Source: Planctomycetales bacterium
GTDB taxonomy: Bacteria > Planctomycetota > Planctomycetia > Planctomycetales > Planctomycetaceae
Length of the DNA: 64,000 nucleotides
Direction of reading: 5' to 3'
Assembly (NCBI GenBank): GCA_026400835.1
Contig: JAPLOA010000055.1
Span: 62,001 to 126,000, forward strand
This document shows positions 19,132-28,700 of the stretch, in pieces (within the stretch, counting starts at the first letter, position 1; every line of letters begins with the position of its first letter). The translations under genes and the position numbers were made by a program. The notes under the pieces are model-generated. The model saw nothing but the letters and a program-made list of their open reading frames with translations. It was not told the origin of the DNA and did not search any database.

Positions 19132-22100
19132 ATGCGTCAGATCGCTCGCTGTCTCCTTTTGCTGGCCACCATTACGCTCTCGACCAACGTTGTCTGTATT
19201 CCCGGTCTGGCGGCTCAAGACACAACACCTACTCAGGATCCGCCTGCAACTGCTCCTGCTGCAACGGCCCCGGTCACAGCACCGGAGGAATCAAAGCCGA
19301 CATCGGTCTCAGAGAAGTGGGACAGGCTGATCTACGTTCCATTCAAAGAACTGCAGAAAGTCTTTGACAACCAGGAGGCTTCGGTTGTTCTGCCGTATGC
19401 TGAATATCTTGACTTGATGAAGCGAGCGATCAACGCGATTCCGGTCACAACCGGCAATCAGGACGCGGTGATCACATCGTCTCAGTGGAGTGCGGTTGTC
19501 GAGAAAGACGTCGCTCGCATCAGTGTTGAGCTAAAAATCAATGTGCTGAAAACGGAAGGCTGGGCCACGCTCCCGGTTAACTTCGGCTCAGCGGCGATTG
19601 GGAAAGTGGAACCGAATGATGGAACTGTACTTCTGAAAGGAACGGGACAAGGCACTTATGAACTGCTGTTGAAAGGTGCCGGGCAGAAGTCTGTCAAACT
19701 GGAATTACTCGTGACCGTCCTGACATCTCCCGAAGATCGATCGTTCGGCATTCAATGTCCTCCCACCGGCATCAGCGAACTGGTCGTCACGATTCCTGAA
19801 CAAGATCAGACGATCCGAATCACGCCGCTTCAGGTCTTGCTGCCGACAGACGGCTTAGCCGTTGAAGGCAGGACGGTGGCCAAAGCCAGTCTTGGCGCGG
19901 TCGATCAGTTTGAGGTTCACTGGAATCCTCGCGCGGGTTCGAAGCCGGTGATGGACCTGCTGAGCAGCGTGATGAACGAAACCAGCGTGCGAATTGAGCA
20001 AGGCCTGTTGCAGACACGTACGTTGCTTAACTACGAAGTCCTGCGCGGCGAGTTGCGAGAAGTCACGGTGCTCGTTCCGAAGGATGCACGAATCATCGAC
20101 GTCGTTTCGGCGGCCGGGCGAATTCGCTCATGGAATGCCGAGCCGGTCGGGGAAACTCATCAGTTGATCAAAGCTGAATTGCTGGTCCCGGCCACTGAGG
20201 GTTTCCAGATCGAATTGCAGACGGAACGACCAATCGAAGGCGACACGTTGCAACTGATTGGCAGGTCGGCTGATGGCAAACTGCAGGGAGTTCACGCCGA
20301 TGCTGTCGTTCGTGAAGCCGGTCGACTGACGATCGTGACCGATCCGTCGCTGACAACCGTTATTAAAACGCAAACCGGCGTGAAACAAATCGATACTGGC
20401 GGCGCGATGACCAAGGGAGAAGTTCCCAGTGCGGCGAACACATGGGAGTTCAGTGGCTCAGCAGGAGTACTCACCGTCCAGATCAAGCCGGTCGAACCTC
20501 GGCTGCTGGTGGCTCATAAAATGCAGTACGTGTTCCGCGACGATGAGATGCGGCTGCGATCGGTTCTGAAGTATGAAGTTGAACGTGCGGGCGTGTTCCA
20601 GTTGTCACTGAAAGTTCCCGAATCGCTGACGATCGATAACGTGTCCGCAGACGGGATGAGTGAGTTCAACGTCGACAAGGGCAGTGGCCTGATTACTTTA
20701 TCGTTGACTCAAAAACGCATGGGAACAATCGAAGTCACGATTCAGGCGCATCAGGCGTTTGATGCATCAGTCGAGAACGCCGAAATGGAACTGCCAACAA
20801 TTGCTCCCGACGGTGTAGAACGAGAAACGGGCCTTGTCACCGTGTACGCGCCGGAGTTTCTGGATGTGATCACGGTCGATGAAAAACTTGCCGGGCTCTT
20901 CCCGTCGCGCGATGCGGCTGTCGAAGCTTTGCCACGCTTGCGACATATCGCATCGTGGAATTTTACTCGTCGACCAATCGCGTTATTCGTGCGAACATCA
21001 CCGCGGCCTGCTCAGATCGCGGCGTCCGTCGGAACGACGGTTGAGGTTGAGCCGGAAATCGTCAAGCAGAATGCAATCATTACTTTCGATATCCAGAATG
21101 CCGGAATTGATACTTTGCGAGTGGCCGTGCCGGAAGCCGTTGCCAATGATGTGCGGTTTCGGATGGTCTCGCCGGGACACTCAATCCAACAGCGTGACAA
21201 AGCGGCTCAGGCGGAAAACGGCTGGGTCACATGGACTCTGGTGTTGCAGGATGAAGCCACGGGAACCGTTCAGCTGAGCGTCGATTGGGACGTCAAACTG
21301 GCTCAACCAGAAGTCGCACCGGCCTCAGCTGGCTCGGATGATGCGAACGCCGCTGCAGTGGCTCCGGAACAATCTCTGACGGTGGAACCACCACGAGTTC
21401 TCGCACCATTCGCTGACGATCAGGCTGATCGTCGTCGAGTCACACTGACGCAGACTCGGGGCGAAATTCGCCTGTTGCGTCATGAGTCGTTATCCATTAC
21501 AGCGGAGTCTCAAGGAGAGACAACGGAAGCGATTGATGTCCGCGAACTGGAACTGATGGAGCAGGATGGTTACCTCGCTTATCGCTATTTTGCACAGCCA
21601 GCCTCGGCCACGATTCGCATTCGACGACATGAGATCCACGAAGTTGCGGCCACAGTCGTCTCACGTATCGCCGTCGAAGTTGTGACTGAGCGACAGGCTT
21701 TGGCCTCATGGAGAGCTCGCCTGCGGATCACGACGAGCGAACGTCAGCGTCTGCGAGTCGACTTACCAGCGGGTTCTGATCTGCAGGCTCCGATGCTGAA
21801 TGATCAGCGAACAACGATTGAAAAGGCCACGGACGTCAAGGCTGACGAACATTGGGAAGCGTATTATGTCAACATCAGTCGCGACACGACATCCGATCAG
21901 GAGTTCCTGCTGACGTTGCAGTACCGTTGCCCGATTGTTGAAGAGGGAGCTCGACCTTATACCGTACAGAGCGGATTCCAGGGCGGCCTTCAGAAGCTTC
22001 GCCTGCCGGTCGTCGGCGAAAATGGCGGCTCAACAGTTGTGCAACAGGTGCAACTGGCGATCTGGGCTCCGGAAGAGATCGCGATTCTGGGCGAACCGGA

Positions 22101-22758
22101 ACTCTGGAGTCAACAAGGGGCCGTGCCGCCATCAATCAGCAGTCCTCTGCGATCGGGTTCTTCGATCGCAGCCGCAAACGAAATGCACGAATGGATCGAT
22201 CCGCAGCATGTGGTTTCCGGAGACTTCCCGACTCAGGGGAGTGTTGCCGTTTATCGAGCCGTCGGTCGACAGGCAGAACTTACGGTGACGTGGTGGAGCC
22301 GTCCATTCCTGTTCTGGATGATCAGCGGAACATTGGTTCTGCTGGGACTGATTCTGCGTCGCACTTCCTGGGAGAACCGGATCACTCTGGTCCTGCTCGC
22401 GATCTTTGCCGTCGCGATGTACTCATTGAAAGGTGATAATTCCACACCGCAGTATGTCTCCATGGCCTGGCCGGGGATTCTTGTTGTCGGTGGTATCTGG
22501 ATCACGGGGCTGCTGATCGGGCCGAAGAATGGAACAAACGGAAACGGAGCTTCAGCGGCTGTTGAACAGTTGGTAACTCCTGTTGTACCGCCGCCCGCTC
22601 CACCTCAAGCCTCGCCAACTCCAGTGCTGGTGCCAGCCGCAGCGAGCACACCGGTCGCGCCGATGAGTGCTGAAGGACAGTCGCTTCCAGTCGGGACAAT
22701 TGCTCCGGCTCCGGAAGTTCGCAGGATGATGAATGATCTGATGCGAGGTGGCAAATGA
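19132..22758 (+). CDS. Large envelope protein with C-terminal membrane segments, module 1 of 3
   Basis: 1208 residues. Signal peptide about 1-28 (MRQIARCLLLLATITLSTN...LAAQD), then a Pro/Ala/Thr linker, then LIYVPFKELQKVFDNQEASVVLPYAEYLDLMKRA, which recurs in altered form twice in the next gene. A long beta-rich region follows (repeated LRVDLPAGSDLQ, VTVLVPKDARIIDVVSAAG type segments). Three hydrophobic segments lie near 1060-1130 (FLFWMISGTLVLLGLIL, ITLVLLAIFAVAMYSL, WPGILVVGGIWITGLLIG), then a Pro-rich tail. I do not recognise a named family. Topology suggests a large extracytoplasmic domain anchored from the C-terminus. Its TGA overlaps the ATG of the next gene (ATGA), so the pair is an operon. 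Confidence 0.85.
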   Translation: MRQIARCLLLLATITLSTNVVCIPGLAAQDTTPTQDPPATAPAATAPVTAPEESKPTSVSEKWDRLIYVPFKELQKVFDNQEASVVLPYAEYLDLMKRAINAIPVTTGNQDAVITSSQWSAVVEKDVARISVELKINVLKTEGWATLPVNFGSAAIGKVEPNDGTVLLKGTGQGTYELLLKGAGQKSVKLELLVTVLTSPEDRSFGIQCPPTGISELVVTIPEQDQTIRITPLQVLLPTDGLAVEGRTVAKASLGAVDQFEVHWNPRAGSKPVMDLLSSVMNETSVRIEQGLLQTRTLLNYEVLRGELREVTVLVPKDARIIDVVSAAGRIRSWNAEPVGETHQLIKAELLVPATEGFQIELQTERPIEGDTLQLIGRSADGKLQGVHADAVVREAGRLTIVTDPSLTTVIKTQTGVKQIDTGGAMTKGEVPSAANTWEFSGSAGVLTVQIKPVEPRLLVAHKMQYVFRDDEMRLRSVLKYEVERAGVFQLSLKVPESLTIDNVSADGMSEFNVDKGSGLITLSLTQKRMGTIEVTIQAHQAFDASVENAEMELPTIAPDGVERETGLVTVYAPEFLDVITVDEKLAGLFPSRDAAVEALPRLRHIASWNFTRRPIALFVRTSPRPAQIAASVGTTVEVEPEIVKQNAIITFDIQNAGIDTLRVAVPEAVANDVRFRMVSPGHSIQQRDKAAQAENGWVTWTLVLQDEATGTVQLSVDWDVKLAQPEVAPASAGSDDANAAAVAPEQSLTVEPPRVLAPFADDQADRRRVTLTQTRGEIRLLRHESLSITAESQGETTEAIDVRELELMEQDGYLAYRYFAQPASATIRIRRHEIHEVAATVVSRIAVEVVTERQALASWRARLRITTSERQRLRVDLPAGSDLQAPMLNDQRTTIEKATDVKADEHWEAYYVNISRDTTSDQEFLLTLQYRCPIVEEGARPYTVQSGFQGGLQKLRLPVVGENGGSTVVQQVQLAIWAPEEIAILGEPELWSQQGAVPPSISSPLRSGSSIAAANEMHEWIDPQHVVSGDFPTQGSVAVYRAVGRQAELTVTWWSRPFLFWMISGTLVLLGLILRRTSWENRITLVLLAIFAVAMYSLKGDNSTPQYVSMAWPGILVVGGIWITGLLIGPKNGTNGNGASAAVEQLVTPVVPPPAPPQASPTPVLVPAAASTPVAPMSAEGQSLPVGTIAPAPEVRRMMNDLMRGGK

Positions 22759-25700
22759 TAAGATCGTTCTCAAGACATCGATTAGAACTGCGAATGCGTG
22801 CTGTGTCTGTGGTTGCAAGAGTACAGGCCAGGCTGAGATCGCGAATTTCAGTAGGTCCTGCCTGCCGGGCAGCGGTTCAAGTAGGTCCTGCCTGCCGGGC
22901 AGGACTTCGCGGCTTGCCGCGACTCGTGTGCACGTCAATCAATGAACAGGTCCCACATTCTGCAGCAGATTGCACACAGGGTTCGCCTTACGGCGAAAGT
23001 CCCGCTCGGCAAGCGGGACCTACTAAACGCAATCGAATACAGCACACAGAAGCAAAAACTAATCGCGAACATGGCCATCCTGTGACACGAAGTTTGTCCA
23101 CAATCGCAGCTTGCCTGCTGATGCTGTCTCTGCTTCCTGTTTCTTTCGCACAGGAAACTCCCACACCACCGGTGGCTGAAACCCAGAGGCCCAACGAGCA
23201 GTTTATTCCGGCCGATCAATTGGACACGGTGTTCGAACGAGACCGTCGCGGCGTCATGATGAAACGAGATGAGTTTAAAGCTCTGCTGGAGAAAGCCCGC
23301 GCGAATGCAGCGACCAGTGAGATTCCGATCCCGATTATTACCGAGCAGGCTAATCTCTTCGTGACCCCGGGCGAGCATCAGGCGACCGTTCGCATGGAAC
23401 TAAAGGTGCGACAGTTTGCAGAAGGTTGGCAGTTACTGAAACTGCGAGCCGGGAACCTGCAGGTTGAGAAAGCAGAAATCAACGGGAAAGCGGCTTTGGT
23501 TTCTCGAGATCCTGCGGAACCATCCGCACTGTTGATCGCACATGATACAGTCGGCGACTTTACAATTCAGATCAGCATGTCGACGCCCCTCGCGAAATCC
23601 GGCAGTGATCAATCGGCGGCCTTTGAACTACCAGTCAGGCCCGCTGTGCAACTGAACGTGGAATGTCCCGCAGGTCGGCATCTTCTCGTCAATGATCTGA
23701 AACTTGAACGTCCAGCCGGTGCCGACACTGTGGCGAATTACGTTATGCCGGTCGGAAACGCTCCCGATGTGCGGTTGCGTTGGGTGGTGCAGCAGAAGGA
23801 ATCGGAATCTCAGATTCTCGTCTTCGTTCGCACGGATGGAACCGTCGCTGTTCAGAAGGAAACCCTGCGCTGGGAAAGTGATTCGCGGATCAGTGTCTTT
23901 GGTGGATCGATCAACAAGGTGGTCGCTCAGGTTCCGTCGCAGTTGGAAGTGACCCGTGTGGAATCAGCCGGGCTGGAAGGCTGGACGCTGGAAGATGATC
24001 CCGCCAACGTCGGGCAAACACGAGTCACCTTGACCTATCGTCAGCCTTTTACAAACGACCGTGTTGTGCGAATTCATGGCGTCTCGGCAGCGACCGCAGC
24101 GACATCCACAGACGCAGGAGCGTCGCCCGGGAAATTGGCTTTACAGAGAATTCCGACGCTGCAGTTCGCCGAAGTGACAGCTCATACCGGCCGACTGATC
24201 GTAACCCATGAAAACGGATTGCGACTCGTCTCCGAAACAGGAGGCGGCGTGCGTACGATGTCGGCGGCAGATCTGGGAGTTTCCCTGGAAGCTTCTGTCT
24301 TTGATTTTTGGTTGCAGCAATTCGAGCTCAAAGTCGCGGCTCGTCCTCGTGATCGTGAACTCTTCGCAGAATCCAATGCTACGCTGCGCATCGACGATAC
24401 ATCGGCGACGTTTGAAACGACGCTGACGATTGAAACTCTGAATGCTCCACTGTTTGAGCTGCTGATCAATCTGCCAGCAGACTGGCAATTGACGAGCGTG
24501 CAGTCATCCTCGGATGCCAGCAACGCGGCTGCGCTGAGTCCGCTGACATGGACCAACGGCAGTCAGCCCAGTCAAATTCTGGTGAAGCCATCTCAGCCAA
24601 TCGCGCCGGGACAGTTGATGAATCTGACGCTGGCGCTGAATCGGACGATTGGTGATCCGGATCAGGAACAGAAAATGCCGCTGCCAATCGCGACCGCGGC
24701 TGAAGTGACGACCGTGGGAGGATTCTACAAGGTACAATTTGCCGACGATCTGGTTGTCGCTCCGACGACGCTGACCGGGTTAACTCCGGTGGCCGGAAGT
24801 GGCACAGAACAGGTCTTTCAGAATCTGGGCACGACCGTTTCCGGGGAGTTTTCCATTACGCGAAAACCGGCTCGTCTGGCGGCTCGATCAGTACTGACCA
24901 CATGGGCCGACAGTCGACAGCAATCGACGAACGCTGAAATCATCACCGATGTTCTGAACGGTACGATTCGAACGTTAGTTATTCGCCTCTCGGAATCGCT
25001 CGGCCCGGATGTTCGCTTTGAAGTCACAAACGTGGGGCCGGTTCCCGGCATTCAGCAGACTCGCGCAATTCGGCCGGTCACAATTATTGAACAGTCAGCG
25101 GGAACTCCTGCAGAAGGACTTCGTCCATTCATATTGAAACTGGACCATCGCTTCGCCGGTTCATTGTCGCTGCAGGCACACATTCAGCAGGCGCGTCAGG
25201 GCAGTGCTCCGATTGCGGCGCCAGTCGTTCAGGTGCAGGATGCCGTTCGTCAGCATGGTGTTCTCGTCTTTGAAGCAACGCCCGAGCAGCAGCTAACTGT
25301 TGGTCCGGAAGTTCGCGCGATCCCCGGTTTGTTTGTGGCGGATCCCGGTCTGGTTGATGCACCAGCGGCTTCAACGGGTCGTCGAATTGCTTTGACTTAT
25401 CGATTCGTGCAGCCTGGCTATTCGTTTCAGGTCGCGGAAACTCGATTTGCGACCAATGCCGTACCGTCGGCAGTTTGTGAGCAATTGGCAAACGTGTGCA
25501 CGCTGAATGATTCCGGCAGCATTCAACGCTGGTGCCAGGCAAAGATTCGTTCGAGCGGTGTGCAGACTCTGCGATTCACGTTGCCTGACGGCGATCGATC
25601 GTTTCTGTGGTCAACAATGCTGAACGGTGAACCGGTGGAAGTGCGTCGTGAAGCCGATGAGTATCTGGTTGCCGTCCCGGCTGGTTCAGATCGTCAGGAT

Positions 25701-28700
25701 TATTCTTTGACGGTGCTCTTTGAATCCGAAGCGAAGCAAGCCGGTTCATTTGGTCAGCTTGAGCAGGGCCCGGTGCAGCTCACAATTGATGCCGGGGATC
25801 AGCAGTCGATTCCGATCGATGTGTTGGAACAGACTTGGAAGGTGCATTATCCGCGTACTTCACTGCTGGTCGAAAGCGAGGGCCAGTTTCGACCGACGGC
25901 GGACGTGGATCAACCCGGCTGGCTGGTGTCACTTGGGAAGCTGGCATTGCCGGAAGTTTCCGAACTGCCACGTAGGCTCATTCCGCTGACAATTTTCCTG
26001 CTGGTATTATTCGTGATCACTGTGATCGTCAGTCGCCGTCGCTGGAAGACTCTGGCTGCCGTCTGCATGGTGGGTGTGATCATGTTTTCCTTCGCCGCCT
26101 TACTATCAGTTCTCACACTGTCCTCATCATTGGAGTTTACGCGAGTCGCTTCCGATAAATCTGATAGATATTCCAATGCTGCGCCACCGGCTGCTTCCGC
26201 CCCTACGTCTTCTCCGGCCGTTCAAAGTGAGCTGATACCAATGGCTGAAGAATTCTCCGCAGCTCAGGATGTCTTTTCGGCACCTGCGGCGGAAGCCGGG
26301 GCTGCGTTGGTCGCTTCTGATGCGTTTGTCAGAATGACACCCCCAGAACCAGCTGCTCCGGGAGGTATGGGAGGTGTGGGAGCGATGGCGGGGGCCGAGT
26401 TGGCTGCGATACCTCAGGCTGAACCTCAGTCAGAGCGAAGACTGATGGAACGTTCGGCCAATGAGCCCACAGAGTTGGATATGCTGGCAGTGGACATAGA
26501 AAAACGAGACGGCGTTCTCCCCGAGGCCAAAAAAGGCAGCGCGCGACTCTCTGTGAACGTGAATCTCGATGTTCCTGCTGACTACCAGACTCGCGAGTTT
26601 ATTTCTGTGGCAGACACGGTTCATCAGCCGTCCGTGCTAAGTCTTGTGGTCCAACGACGAAGTCAGATCCGAGCGATTCGCTGGTTCGCGGCGATGATCG
26701 TGATACTCGTGGCGTGGAGAATGCGAAAGTCGCCGTTCCTGTGGAAGCTGACTGTTTCCATTATCCTGCTGTTGACGGCTCTGGCCCTGCTGCCCCTGGT
26801 CTCCAATCAATGGCAAAGTGTGCTCGACGGTATCGCCATCGGCAGTGTCATCGGAGCCATCATGGCCGTGGTTTGCGGATGTTGCAGTTGCTGTTCGTGC
26901 CCACTGACGTGGTTGCAGCGATGCTGTCGCAAACCGTACTCATTGAAGAAGCTCGCGGCCGTGATTCTGGTGATGACAGCAAGCACCATGTCTTTCGCGC
27001 AGGATTCTTCCAGTCTAACACCGGACATCGTCGTACCTTATGATTCCGATAAGCCAGCGTTGCGAGCTGACCAGGTCTTTATCCGTCATAAAGATTTCCT
27101 GAAGCTCTATCAGCAGGCGAATCCGGATTCGCTCAGAGGACCGGTCATCAGTCCTCTGGGTTCGACGGTTGTCTCTACGTACCTGAAATCCACCGCGCTG
27201 ACTCCGGTTGAGGGAACAAAGTCTGTCCTCAGTTTCGAAGGGCGATTTGTCGTTTGGTGCGATTCCGAACAAACCACCAGCATTCCTCTGCCGCTGGGAC
27301 CAGTGGCCGTGCGATCGGTCATGATCGATGGCAAAGAGAGTTCCGTTCAGCCGTTACTCGTTGGAGTACAGGGCGTTGAATTGCCCGCTTTTGCCAGCCA
27401 GCAGGCCGTTGTTCCGCAGCAACCGCAACAGGTCCTGTCCATCAATTCCGCCGGGCCGATTGCTCCCGGAACTGAGGGACCAGCTTACTCCGTGCAGACT
27501 CAGGGCAAGGGATTTCACGTCGTTGATGTGAAGTTCGACATCACAGCTCAGGTCGAAGGAGAACTTGGGCGTGCCGACCTGCCGCTGCGTTCTGCAGCCA
27601 CAGGAACGCTCGAATGGACATTGCCGGCCGACAGCCTCGATGCCAAAGTGAATGGCCGAACTAATGGCTATCGTCGAGAAGGCCGGAAGGTCATTCTTCC
27701 GATTGCTCAGCTCTCCACACTTCGCTTGCAATGGCTGCCTGCGATCCAGAAAGTTGCTGGCGACGTGGTCGTCCATTCCACCGCCGCGTCCACGCTGGCT
27801 CTGCAGGATTCCGGTCTGACGTTGCGCACAAGCATGACCGTGGCGGTTCGCCAGGGAGAAATCTCTGAACTCGATGTCACCATTCCCGAAGGATATTCTG
27901 TCCAATCGGTAACCGGCGACGATATCGCGGGATGGGCTGTTCAGAACACGGACGCCAGTCGATCCGTCAAGCTGCAGTTTCGCAGAAGCGTCAACGACGG
28001 AACCAGGTTTTTCTTTCAGCTCTACGCACCAACGCCGGAGAAGCTGGATTCACTGCCGATTCCAATCTCCATCGTGCGCGGGGCCAGTCGAGATCTTGGG
28101 ACAGTCATCCTGAAAACCGGCGGGCAGTTCCAGGTTCGTTCTGATGCGCTTTCGGCGGTGACTCAGATTAATCCCAATGAAGCTCCCGCACCGGACGGTG
28201 AAGATCTGCCGGGGCGGCCAATGCTGGCCTGGCGATACACGCGACATCCTGCTTCGGTCACGGTGAAAGTGACTCCCACGGCCGATGAACTCAGTACCGA
28301 GGCCGTCCACGCCGTGCGTCTGGAAGAGCAACGCCAACTTTGGAGCAGTCGTCTGACTTTGGTGGTGCAGGGTTCTCCGCGATCACGAATCGATATTTCC
28401 GTGCCGAAGAGCTTTCTGGCCTTGGATGTTTCCGCGACGGCTCTGAAAGACTGGTACTTTGTCGATGGAGAAACAGCGGATGCGGAACTGCGCACGTTGA
28501 GCATTCAACTGACGGATGCGCGCAGCGGGACTCTGCAGATAGCATTGCAGGGACAGATGAATCGCGACGCCGATCGAAGCTTGCTGAAGCTGACGCCTCC
28601 GACCGTTTTGAATTCAACCACAGCCAGTTCGCAGCTCGCGGTCTGGCTGGATGCGGCCTCGGAAAACGCCGGCTATGAAAACGGCGTCGGTGATGGTGCT

